Position numbers and translations under genes: made by a program. A DNA stretch of 64,000 nt from Microcebus murinus (taxonomy: Eukaryota; Chordata; Mammalia; Primates; Cheirogaleidae): positions 31,737,501-31,801,500 of the forward strand of contig NC_134117.1 of NCBI RefSeq assembly GCF_040939455.1, given 5' to 3'. The notes beneath the pieces are model-generated. The model worked only from the letters and a program-made list of their open reading frames with translations, was not told the origin of the DNA and ran no database searches. The number at the start of each line of letters is the position of its first letter. Positions within the stretch are counted from its first letter, which is position 1. Of the stretch, positions 44,471-56,375 are shown one piece after another.

Positions 44471-44692
44471 TAGAGGGCCTCAAACTTTTTAAACAGGGGC
44501 CCAGTTCACTGTCCCTCAGACCATTGGAGGGCCGTTGGAGAGTGCGGCACACATTCCACACATGCGCACTGCGGCCCGGGACAAGTCAGCTGCTAAGCAG
44601 GACAGGCAGCGGGGGCAAAAACACCTGGCGGGCTGGATAAATGTCCTTGGCAGGCCACATGTGGCCCGAGGGCCATAGTTTGAGGATCTCTG
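44471..44692. mobile_element. Small hAT-type transposon (MITE), copy 2
   Basis: 222 bp with inner end sequences 'cctcaaactttttaaacagg' and 'catagtttgaggat' as in copy 1, and the shared core 'aagcaggacaggcagcgg' and 'gcaaaaacacctgg'. It keeps two blocks that copy 1 lacks (about 44527-44565 and 44655-44672). The outer bases have drifted and no 8-bp duplication is visible. Non-coding. Confidence 0.85.
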
Positions 44693-44936
44693 TAAGAGGC
44701 TTGCTCAGATTCAGGATTGATTCTGTGTCAAGAATACATGCTAGATAGTATGGTGGACTTCCACTGGGAGACAAACAACACCTGTCTCTTAATCTCTCTT
44801 TTTAAGAAGTGAGCAGCCTTTGATGATCATAGCCCAGATCACAGCCCACAGTTTTGTTAGGAATTACGAAAGGGTGATATTCTAACTCTATCAGTACTTT
44901 CCTTTTGTTAGCTGGGATGTTTCTGTATATATATAT

Positions 44937-44966
44937 ATGAGAGTAAATATATATATTTACTCTCAT
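44937..44966. repeat. Perfect 30-bp palindrome
   Basis: The 15-bp arms (atgagagtaaatata and its complement) meet with no spacer, next to a TA run. Confidence 0.95.
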
Positions 44967-45149
44967 CACAAGATACAGTTCACATGGGAAAAGCAGAATG
45001 AATGTTTGATTTTTTATGGCCAGATTTCAAAATAAAGATCCTTGGTACCATCCAAGGATCATATACATAATACATTTCATTGTTGCTTTGTTTCATTTTT
45101 GGATCATTACCAGTTGGTACCTGTATTGTTAACTCACAAATATAAACAT

Positions 45150-46760
45150 ACTTTACATGTTTGAGTCCATTGTCATCTTCATTCTTATTAATGCTCAGAT
45201 TATCTGAAGGTTTTCCTCTTTTTCTTTGTTCTTAAGTAGCATTGGGATTATTTGACCTTTAAAGGTTTGGTAGAATTTCCCTGTGAAACCACATGGGCCT
45301 GGTGCTTTTTCGTGTGGCAGCTCTTTACTTACTTTCTCTATTTCTTCTACAATAATTTGGTCTGTTAAGACTTTGTGTCTCTACTGAGACCAATATAGGT
45401 AAGTTGTATTATTCTAGAAAATTATCCATTTCATCTAAATTTTCAAATATTTTTGCATACATTTGAGAAAAATAGTCTCCTATGGTTTTATTTTAGATTT
45501 CCTCTGCTTTGATGGCTATGCCCACCCACCCATGACCAATATTTCTAATTTTGTGTGTCTGCTCTCTCCTGTTTATTTCCTTGAATAGTTTAGCTGATAG
45601 TTTGTGTATTTTGTTGATCGTTTCAGCCTTAGTTTTATTTATTAGTTCTACTTTCTAATTCATTAATTTCTGCTTTCATCTTTATTAATCCCTTCCTTCT
45701 AGATTCTTTTGGCTTACTTTGTTGTTCTTTTCTTGCTTTTTGAATGGGGTATTTGATTCATTTTTCCACTTTTATTGATATATGTATTTAATGCTAAACT
45801 TTTCCCTCTATTAACTACTTTAGCTGAATAGCATAGACTTGATTATTTATGTTTCCATTATCATTCTTTTCAAGAAATTCTGTCACTTATGTTGCGCTTC
45901 TATCTCTGAATAATACCTGCTTACTAACATTTTAAAATAATTTTCAGATAGAGTGGTCTTTTGGGTTTTTTATTTAGTTAATACTTATTAGTTTTATTGC
46001 ATTGTGATGATAAGAGAGTGTTCTTTTTGTTCTTTGAAATTTACTAAAATTTTCTTTGTGGCCCAAGGTATAGTCACTTGAGAAGAAGGTGTTTTCACTA
46101 CTATTGGAGTCCAGATTTCTACATATATCTGTAAAACCTACTTCATTGGTTATGGTTTGGATCTCCTACATCCTTACTGTCCACTTAGCCTGTCTTGGGT
46201 TGAGAGAGATAGATTAAAATCACCTATCATTCGGGTTTCGATTTCCCCTGCATCTCCAGTTGTTAGGTGCATAAATGTTAATAACTGATATACCTTCATT
46301 GTGCATTGTTGCCTTTAGCATTTTAAAGTCTCCTTCCTGTCTCCTTTAATGCTTCTTGGTCTGAATTCCATCTTGTCAGATATCAAGATTGCAATCTGCT
46401 TTTAAGTTTTAATTTGGATTTGCTTTAATATCTTTGTCTATCCTTTTGTTTTGAACCTTTCACTATCTCTTGTTTTAAGTGAGTCTCTGTGTAGACCAGA
46501 GTGTTGGATTTTGCTGTGTTAGCCGATGTGGAAATCTTTTTTAAAAATAGATAAGCTATTTTTAAAAAAGCTTATCTATTTTTAAAAAGTCTATTTGCAT
46601 TTATTGGTATGGTTGATATGTTTGACTTTGGCTCTGTCATCTTATTTTATCTTATGACTAACCTTTAATGTAATTTTTTTGTCCTTGAAACTTTCCTTCC
46701 AGCCTTGTAATCCCTTTACTGGGCACAGTTCCATATGATTCACTTTTGTTTCCACCATCC
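45150..46760 (-). mobile_element. L1 ORF2 fragment, 1.6 kb
   Basis: A long reverse-strand L1 with typical text such as 'ggatctcctacatccttact', 'tcttggtctgaattccatct', 'ttttattgcattgtgatgat' and 'tttatttattagttctactt'. It covers part of the endonuclease/reverse-transcriptase region, with many stops, so it is inactive. Neither L1 end is present. A 20-bp inverted repeat at 46538-46588 lies inside. Confidence 0.9.
46538..46588. repeat. 20-bp inverted repeat with 11-nt loop
   Basis: The arms at 46538-46557 and 46569-46588 are exact complements (tttttaaaaatagataagct). Confidence 0.95.
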
Positions 46761-47695
46761 TTCATGCTATTTTGGATGCTATTTTCTAGTTCACACCGAT
46801 CATATATCCGTCTTGTGATCCTAAAGCTTGGAAACCTCGGCCTGTTAAAACACTTAGAGTCAAAGCATTAGTCTGCTGCCGTGTGTTCCATCACGAATGA
46901 AGGAGTTGTTTAGAGAGACTCACCCAGGCTTGCTTGACATAGGAATGAACCCGGAGTTTGGAAATTAAAAGACAAAGGGTGTTAGGAGAGGAGAGAAATG
47001 TTTCTGGGAGCGTTTCCCCTTACTTAATGAATTACTAGGAGATTTGTGGCTGCCCAGCCTGTGCGGGTAAGTCTTTCAGCATGTGGACCCAGAAGTGTCA
47101 CGGGCTAACTCCACTATATCCACGCTGCCCTTTCTGTGAACTGGGACACTTCCTGTCACCAGTTTATTTTCACTTCTCTCCTGGCAGCTGTCCACTGCAA
47201 ACGGCATGCATTTGAAATCATTTGCTACTTACTTACTTGAGAATTCACACTAGGGAGAAAGGGAAGAAAATAACCATTCCCGAGGACACCACACCGTCAT
47301 GAATTTGAAAGAAAAGTCAACATTGAAGAAAGCCCGTTTCCACTTTCTTTTTGCGCCACCCAAATGACCATAGATTAAGAGACCCAGAGAATGCCAAATA
47401 AACTGTAGGAGAAGGGAAAGAAAAACTCAAGTCAGTTGTGGGGGTGCTTTAATGGGGCTGCAATCCCTCTGCTAGCCTTGCACGAGCCAGGTGGTCACTC
47501 TCTCGGTCACTCTCTCGTGCCTGCTCTTGGGTTCAGCACCCGACTCACCCAGCCCAGGCAGAAATTGCACATGCTTGGGATTTTCTAGAGAGCTTTGATT
47601 TGGTCTCAGACGTTTGGGTTTTGTTGTTTGTAAACCAGAAACATAGGAAGTTGAAGCTGCAAAGAAACCTCAAGGAAACCAGTAAGATCATAGCA
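46761..47695. other. Unique DNA, no open frame of note
   Basis: A repeat-poor 0.9-kb stretch with no open frame above 60 codons. Possible conserved non-coding DNA, but only because repeats are absent. Confidence 0.35.
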
Positions 47696-47699
47696 AGAG

Positions 47700-48090
47700 C
47701 TTTGGTTTAAGTCCTAGCTCTGACACTGTGCGACCCCTCTGAGCCTCAGTTTCGCCATACAAACAACTGAGAATATAATATTACATGGGGTTTTAGTACG
47801 TCTTAAATGAGCTAATATAAGTCAGTGGTCCTAAAAATGTGGTCTCCAGATCAGCAGCAGCAGCACCTGGGAACTAGTTAGGAATACAGATTACCAGTCC
47901 TTGCTCCAGGCCCACTCAGGGAATCAGAAACTCAGGGACTGGGCCCTGCGATCTGTGGCCTTAAAAGCCCTCCAGGTAATTCTCATGCCCTCTAAAGTTT
48001 GATAACTATTGATGTAAGTAAAGCATCTAGCACAGAGTTGGTAACATAGTTTTTAAGTCCTAGATAAATGGTAGCTCTTAGCACTGTTAC
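47700..48090 (+). mobile_element. MIR SINE, split by MER5A
   Basis: The left part (47700-47822) has 'ggtttaagtcctagctctga' and 'gagcctcagtttcgccatac'. The right part (48020-48090) has 'aagcatctagcacagagttgg'-type MIR 3' sequence. The MER5A at 47823-48011 sits between. Confidence 0.8.
47823..48011 (-). mobile_element. Full-length MER5A (hAT-Charlie)
   Basis: 189 bp, the usual MER5A length, from cagtggtcct to aactattg, with 'cagcagcagcacctgggaac' and 'ggaatcagaaactcaggga' as expected for the reverse strand. The flanks atataagt (47815-47822) and atgtaagt (48012-48019) match at seven of eight bases, the 8-bp hAT duplication. Confidence 0.9.
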
Positions 48091-48104
48091 TATTTAGCGC
48101 TCAG

Positions 48105-48210
48105 CCCAATCCTGCTTTTATAGCTGGATCAACAGCCGCTCAGGGAGGTGGCAGTTTGCTCAAGATCACAGTGAATGGCACAGCTGGGGTTGAACCATAC
48201 TTCCTGGTTC
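48105..48210 (-). mobile_element. MIR fragment
   Basis: 'gcagtttgctcaagatcaca' and 'tggcacagctggggttgaac' give a reverse-strand MIR. Confidence 0.75.
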
Positions 48211-48239
48211 CTTCCTGTTTGTTCTCTTTCTCTCCCTCT

Positions 48240-48720
48240 TAAAAAATTTACAATGATGAGCCCAATGTGTCTTCTTTACAGCAAGTTTGGGAAATAGAAC
48301 AGCTGAAATTAAAACTAAAACTTACCTACAACCCTAACCTTCCCCTCCCAAGAGACAACCAGAGTTGACTTTTGTATGTTTTCTTCTGTATTTTTTAATA
48401 TACATAGATATAGGTATACAATGTAATATATATATTACATATGTATAGAATATGTACTGTCATTCATATATGGATATTGTGTGTATATATAAACACAAAC
48501 ACAAAATCGGTATCACATTGAATAATGGATTTAAAAGTCAAACAGTACTGCCAAGTTTATAATAAAATATAGCCCTATCTCTCCCCACTCCCAATTCCCA
48601 GAGGTAACTGCTTTGTATCTTTTTAGCTATTTCTTACATTTTATTCCATTTTTGGTAAATATTAGCTTATAGTACTCTTTCTTGATTTTCTCAGTCTTAA
48701 ATATTATCAATCAACTTTCA
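48240..48720 (-). mobile_element. L1M-type 3' fragment
   Basis: 'aacttacctacaaccctaac', 'gagacaaccagagttgactt' and 'tcttctgtattttttaatat' resemble the reverse strand of an old L1 3' end. It includes a TA-rich section with a 20-bp perfect palindrome (48421-48440). Confidence 0.5.
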
Positions 48721-48769
48721 ACTATAGAGAATGAGGACTTAGTCGCTGCTTAATTTCTTACTAGCTCAT

Positions 48770-48920
48770 TTTGCAAAGTGTGATAGCACCTAATGTTTAT
48801 CGAGTACTCATTATGTATCAAGTATATGCTAAGAGTATATGTAGGTGATTTTTTCTTAAATATACTCTTATTTTCTTCTTAGAAATGAGAAAATGGAAAC
48901 CCAGAGACTTTAAGTAGATT
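48770..48920 (-). mobile_element. MIR fragment
   Basis: 'gtttatcgagtactcattat' and 'gaaatgagaaaatggaaacc' indicate a reverse-strand MIR. Confidence 0.65.
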
Positions 48921-50020
48921 GCTTGGGGCAACATACACTATCCCCCTCAAAATGCATACATACTCCATAGTGTATATATTTTGAAGTACTTCATTTTACA
49001 TTGACTCTTTTAACTACATCTCATCTACCCACTATCATGAGCTCTCAAAAGCCATCAAAGTCCTCACCCTAGGCATTTGGCATTCAGATGGAGAGGGAGT
49101 TAAGAGTCTCAGGTTGTCTAGAACTGTTGTAGGTGAATTTTGGCACTGTGGGTAACTCTTTGCATCTGCCCCATAGACAAATATCAGAGAGCTGTGGTGT
49201 GCAGTTAGAATGACACAGAAATCCAGAGAGAAGCAGAGATGAGACCCAGGGAGCAGGAAGGTTTATGAAGGCTTCCCACTTTCCAACTCTAACCCACGAA
49301 GCCTGGCTCATTCCTGCTCTTTAATTTTGTAAAATGTTACTGAATTTCAGAAATAAATTATCTATCTTTGCTTTATAAGTTCAAGCGTTTCTGTTACTTG
49401 GCTCCAAAAGGGCACTAATAAATACATGATCACACATAAGACAGTCCCAGGTTAAGAACTCCTGCACTAGATGCAGGAGAAGGCACTGAGTTGGTGGGAA
49501 ACTGGGGTTAACCCCATTCAGTGTAAAGGATAATTAGATTGGAAAACAAGACTATGCAAAATGGGAAGGAGAGAAACATTTTGCAGCAGCATGGCATGGA
49601 TGGACGAGATCTCCCTTCAGCCCTTGATAGGACCAGATATCTCAGGAACGGTTAAGAGTAACTGTGAGAAGGCCATGTGGGAATGTGGGATATGAGCATG
49701 GTCTGGAAGGTGTCTTGGAGTCAAAAGGAGGAATTTGAGCTGTGGCAGCCCTTATGATCTAGCTAGTTGGGAAAACCACGAAGTAACAGTTTCTATTTCT
49801 TGTGAATCTATTCATTCTTCCTTAAATATCAAGACAGCTTTGTGTAGCCTAATAAAAATGAGCTCATTCCCAGTCTCATTCAACTCAGGATCTGCTACCA
49901 CTGAAATAGTAGCCCAAAAACCAAAACATAATTATATAATCTTCATCCCTCTGCTCCCTGAGAGCTTTCCTGTCACTCCCCAAGTTCCCATTCACAGAAA
50001 GCGACTATTTTATTTATTTA
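48921..50020. other. Unique DNA, nothing recognised
   Basis: Short frames of 75 (minus) and 105 (plus, 49735-50052) codons without similarity. No repeat named. Confidence 0.4.
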
Positions 50021-50024
50021 TTTG

Positions 50025-50925
<901 letters not shown>

Positions 50926-51298
50926 TAACATATCTGTTTCTACAGAAATAGAGAAACTATTTGGAAATAGAAAAAACTACTATGGTTCTTTCTTTTCTTT
51001 ATTCAATATTTGAATACCTACAATCAGAGAGATCTAATAGGATTCAGATCATGTGGCAATTCCCACTTACGGCTAGTGGCCTGCAGGGGCACTGTGTTGC
51101 AAAAGATTCGGAGAGCATATCCAAGGTCAGCAGGAAAGAGTGCTGTGGCTGATGTGGCATGTGTGTCATCACAGACCCTACGCACCCCTGCACCAGAGTA
51201 GGGAGTGCTGTCGCATGAGTCAAGGACTTGTTATTTCTGTGGCAGGTGTTGAACCCTGCAATAAAGACAAATATGAACAAGACATAAGGCCAGCTCTC
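50926..51298. other. Unique DNA, nothing recognised
   Basis: Frames of 63-85 codons on both strands without similarity. Confidence 0.35.
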
Positions 51299-51299
51299 C

Positions 51300-51720
51300 A
51301 ATTGTTGACAATCTATTTATTGCAGACTGTGGTGGTCATAGTGAGCTGCTCACTACATTCCAGTCCTCCTTCTTTCATAGTGACAGCACTGTAGCTAGAC
51401 ACATGGCTGCCCAGTGGACACATTTCCCAGTTTCCTCTAAAGTTAGATATGGCCTGGGACTAAGTTTCTCCAAAGTGAACAGAAGAGATATATGCCACTT
51501 CTGGTCTGGTGTCTTACCACCAGGCCACACCCAGAAAATGGTAGAGAAAAAATATGAAAGGAACCAGGGTCCCTGAATGACCACGTGGAAAGTAGCCATC
51601 AGCCAATCTGAAACCTGCTTCCTGGATTTTTACACAAGAGAGAAATAAATGTTTTTGTTCTTTAAGCAATTGGTCTTGGAAATCTCTTTCTTATAGAAAC
51701 TAGTACAACAAGCACAGATG
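51300..51720 (+). mobile_element. Ancient LTR-like repeat
   Basis: 'cacatggctgcccagtggac', 'gaaccagggtccctgaatga' and 'agagagaaataaatgttttt' (with an AATAAA signal) follow a known old LTR-like consensus. The family is not named with certainty. Confidence 0.5.
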
Positions 51721-51854
51721 AGGCATAGAATGAACACTACGACGTCTTCATGTAGTCCAAGATAATCACACAAAAGACATCATAACCTCATGTAAAGACC
51801 AAATGAGTCATATTGGATATTGGGGGTACAAATTCAACAGCAATAGAATCTAAT

Positions 51855-51965
51855 TGTAAATAGTAACTGCTCCTAGAACTGTTGTGGAGGTTAAATGACA
51901 TAATACTTATAAAGTGCTTTGCATAGTACACAGAATAATATAAACACTCAATAAATGTCAAGATG
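51855..51965 (+). mobile_element. MIR 3' part
   Basis: 'gttgtggaggttaaatgaca', 'cttataaagtgctttgcata' and 'aacactcaataaatgtca' are the 3' half of MIR. Confidence 0.85.
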
Positions 51966-54900
51966 TTGTTTTTATAAATTCACTTAGAAACACTGGTCTT
52001 GTGTTTTGGCAAAAAGTATGGATGACAGGAATCAGACTTTTTGTGTGTACTTAAAACACGATTCTGTTCCATTATTTCATTTGTTTTCACAGTCAGGTCT
52101 ATTTCTTGCCCATTAATCCATTTATCTGATATGCAACCAGGACGATGTCTGGGCAAGAAAGCTAATGTACAGCCCAGATGTGGCCTTAGTCTCTGAGGAG
52201 TTAATTGTAGTCACAGGAGAGATGAGTGAGAGCCTGTTCTTGACATTGAAAAACTAAAACCATGGAAGGAATTTAAAGCATTAGAAGTAAAATCAGTAAT
52301 TCTATGTCTGAGCCAAGACAGTCTAAGTATTGGATGTGTATTAACATTCATGAGCAGAGCCGCTGTATAACCAGTAATTTTTTCACGGAGAGATGCACTT
52401 AGCAGAGAAACACAGAGTGCACAAATACATGATGGCAGAGAATGCCCATTCCCTGCTTCTCGAAGATCCCTCAGGAAGAAGAGTACAATGCAATTACCAG
52501 GAATTATATGGTTGGTTCTTCCTCGGCATCAGGAAGAAAGACATCTTTTATCTTTGTTCCTGCCGCATGCTCTTTTGAGTCAGGGGACTCTGACAGTCAA
52601 GCCACTGAGCTCATTTGGAGAAACCAGGAGGAAAGTTAGAGGTCACAGGTCAGGGAAGGAAATAAGACAATGTGGTCGAACTGAGCTTACAACCTTATGG
52701 GAGAGATGAGTGCACCTATGGGGAAAAACAGAAGGTACAACCTATAAACCCACAGCTGGCAAATGGTTAAATTCCACAGCCCAGTCTGAATGTTATGGGA
52801 GGAAGAGAAAGGATTGTGCATTGTGCTCTGGGCTGGGCCCATTAGATGTCAGGGCTGGAAGGCATCAGTGGCTTGGTACTGGTATTCTTCTCGAGGTTGG
52901 TGATGATTAGTCCAATTCCTGCTTGTATTGTGTAACAATGAACATTCCAGAGCCAGGTAGAGAAGAAAATTCACTATGGATTGTTTTTTGTCTGGACAAT
53001 GAGAGGCTATTTTTATCCCAAGGAAGAGGGGTGGTAAGAAGAGGAAGACAGGAGTGTAAGAGAAAAAAGAGAGAGAACTTTTGTGTCTCTCCTGGTGCAA
53101 ACCCTCAGAGAACACCCCCAAGCCACCCCACACCCCCTCTTCAGCCTTAGGTTGATTAACGTATCCTAGTCTCTATTTAAGGAGAATCAAATGAACATAT
53201 TTAATGTGTCGTACAGCCTTCCGATGCATTTGTTTTAATTGTATATAAACTCTCACAGGACTTCTCACTGGGATTTAAAGCTTTAAGAGCTCCCTTCCAT
53301 TCCAAAGATGGCTTTGTCTTTTGAAAGTCTGAGAAATATCCCTTCAGCTGTATTTGAGATGTGAGAGAGTCAAGTTGGGGTAAAAAGAATTTTTTTTAGC
53401 TTAAAAAAATTCTCAGACATTTTTTGCTAAGCCATAAATCAACAGTGGTTGAATTAAAACAGATCAAGCTTGGCTTGGGTTTAGACCTCCATGAGGTCTC
53501 TGGCTAAGCTTGAAGGGAAAAAAAAAAAATACGTTAATACTTTTTTAAAAAAAAGAAAAAGAAACCCCAGCTCCTGTGCATGTCCAGTTGGAAGAGAGCA
53601 AATCCCACTAAATGAAAATCGGCCCTGTTAATCACCTCAACATTTGTATCTACATAGCATTTCTTCATTTTGGCCCCAAACCTGGTTTTCTGTTATTTTT
53701 CTTACACATGCACCAAGACTGATAGAGAAAAAAATGGAACTTGGGTTGCAGAATCCAGAGACCATCTTTCCAATAGTGTGGCTCATCCAGCAAACTGGTA
53801 TCTAATCTGTAATATTAACTTCAGTGAGAACATAATATTGGTTCCTTGGTCTCTGGCTTCAAGCAGCAGTGTACAGAGAGACAGTGCCATGGAGATCCAC
53901 TCCCCAAGATAGAATGTCTGGGCTGGATGCCGGAAGGAAGCTTCGCAGAGTCCTGGCCATCTTTCTTTCTCCACGATGGGTCAAATCTAATGAAAACATC
54001 TTTGTTTATAAAGCCAAAAACCAAGTAGAAAGTCATTAAAAAGTCACCTGTGATTTTTCAGAGGTGGTGTCTGCACAGAATCATGGCCTCAACTATTTTG
54101 ATTGCAAATCTTTTGGGAATTTCCCTGAGAGCAACATAAAAGAAGTTTCTGGAGCCACTGGATTTTTGAGGGTACATATTACTTCCCAGGCACTACAAGC
54201 ATTTGATTCTGTGGGTCCACAACTTTGGAACCTGTATTACTTATGTAATATAATTATTTTATAATTGTATGTGGGTTTTTTTCCCCTTGTTTTCTTTCTA
54301 GTTTTTGTAATTTTATTATCCATGTTTAATGTTTGGGAACATGTCTCAAAAGGAGCCCAACCCCTACCGCACCTCGAGTTATAACAATCAACAAAGCATG
54401 ATCTGCTTTGCTTTCTGTTTGGCTAATGTAATGAGTAAAACAGTTATTTCATGGACAATTTAAGTCCTGGAAAGCTAAAACCCAGAGAGATACTTCATCA
54501 ATGTTTGTATAAGACAGACAAATATCCATTAGGCTTAGGAATCTCTAGTTAATTCACTTATCAAATGTAACTGTAACATCATCGCATAAAGAAAATATAA
54601 AAGTGTGAATACCAAGAAGGTGTCCTTGGTCTCTGACCTTGACTTTGAACCTGTTGTTTTGGCTCTTTTAAGCAAAGTTTCAAAGGGGAAGGTCTTTGAA
54701 ATCATGTTAACACTATTTAGCTGCCTATAAGATGGTTAAAAATCACAACGTCCTTAATGTACATGAGAATTCTTTCTAGGTTCTCAGAGCATCAAGCCTA
54801 ACTCTGCTAACTTTCGCTTTCTGAAACAGTCTCAATATCAGTTTTTCCTGGAAGTCCTGAAGCAACACTCCCTCGATTTTTTTCCTGTATCTGCTCTCCA

Positions 54901-55495
54901 CTTTGTAGTAGATGTCTATAATGTTGTTTTATTTCCATACTTTCCAATTCTCTTCCTCTAGATACATAAATGCACGAGCGGGGAGAAAGCAACCAGACAA
55001 GGTCACATCCACGAATTCACAATTAAATCTACTTGAAAAGTACGTTATTGGGATCTTTACATATATTTCCCCCCCACATAGACCATGTTATGAATGATAC
55101 ATGCAGTCTAAATGATTCCTAGAAATGTGTGTGTGGTTTTTTTTTTTTTTAAACAGGAGAAAAACCATTTTAATTACGTGCATATGCATGGGGGTCCACA
55201 AAATATAAGACCTCTGTTTGTTTTTGTTGTCAAGATGAATAATAATAATTAGTTGTCCTCTAATTTCCAAATATTTCTTTGAGTTACACTTGGAACTCCA
55301 AATTCCTACTGAGAAATCCAGACGATGACATCTTTCCCTGTGCAACCCCAGAAGCTCGCAGAGAACTTCCTCCCCTCAAACCCTACATCTAGCGCCCCCA
55401 GTAGAAAAAGGAATGCTTCTATCTGCTTCTCTTTCCCCATACCGGTTCAGAGCCCAAAAGGGAAGCATTATCTGCTACACACTACTGGTGGGAGC
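51966..55495. other. Long repeat-poor unique segment
   Basis: About 3.5 kb without a recognised transposon, the longest such stretch in the window. 53160-53660 is AT-rich with many TTTAAT/TTAAAG and ATTTAAT runs and poly-A/poly-T tracts (53519-53530, 53541-53556); a T-run lies at 55139-55150. Open frames stay under 95 codons. Low repeat content over this length fits constrained regulatory DNA; this is inference only. Confidence 0.4.
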
Positions 55496-55499
55496 TTCA

Positions 55500-55680
55500 G
55501 GAAGTTATGACACCTCTTTGAGTTTCAGTTTCCTCCTATCTAAATGGCAATAACAATAATTCTCTCTGCCACAAAGATAATAATACCCACTCATTGGATT
55601 GTTACAGGAATTAAATGAAATAATGTATAGAACATCTTTCATACATGATAAGTACATGACAGATAGCAGCTGTGATTGTC
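55500..55680 (+). mobile_element. MIR SINE
   Basis: 'ctttgagtttcagtttcctc', 'gataataatacccactcatt' and 'ggaattaaatgaaataatgt' give a plus-strand MIR. Confidence 0.85.
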
Positions 55681-56145
55681 ACACCTCTGGTCCTGAGGCC
55701 ACGTGGTCTCGGTGAGGGGAGAGGACTCTGTCCCTGAGTCAGGTGCCCACTCAGGACCACCTGTACTGTCTTGGGAGTGAAATCTTTCAACTGCAAGTCA
55801 AACACAGACAGATTTCTTCAGGTTAAAAACAAGCAAACAAAAAAATATTGGTTGTGTTTATGAAGAGGGTTTGGTTAGCCGCAGCTGCCCAGCCCTGCAG
55901 CCCGTCGGTTCCAGCCACAAGCCAAACTGGCAGTAAGGGCAGGACCCTCGGCCAGAACGGAGAGTGGAGGGAGAATAGGGGAACACCACTGGTCAAACCA
56001 GTTTGGTTTTCTTAAAATGAAAGAAGAAAGGTGAGATTGACACATTTGTTGATGGCTGACAAACATTTAGGGCATTTTAACCATCCTCTAAATATAGATT
56101 CTAGTTCTGGGTCGATTTTAAAAATAGTTTCAAGATATTATCTAG
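55681..56145. other. Unique DNA, nothing recognised
   Basis: No supported feature. Confidence 0.4.
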
Positions 56146-56147
56146 GC

Positions 56148-56375
56148 CAATGTTTTCCATCCTGCAAAGTGTAACCTGTTAATACAAACTAAAAGCAGTT
56201 TAGTGGGTTGCTATCAGCATTTTTAAAAGAAATAATGGAATAGAATAGAAAATAACAAAATCCACCAAACCAGAGCAAGTTTTGCTGAGTTTTGTTTCAT
56301 GAAACTGGGTTGAGAAATAAAATGTATTTTTTATTGTGTGTCAGGGCAGTGAAAAAAAGTGAAAGCCACTGATAT
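56148..56375. mobile_element. hAT-Charlie-type transposon fossil
   Basis: Ends resemble inverted pairs (caatgttttcc / gaaagccactg), with 'agtgggttgctatcagcatt', 'aataatggaatagaatagaa' and 'ttattgtgtgtcagggcagt' inside. The subfamily is not assigned. Confidence 0.5.

Noticed and set aside
45150..46760. Possible active L1
   Set aside because: Only an internal ORF2 fragment in reverse orientation with many stops; both L1 ends are missing.
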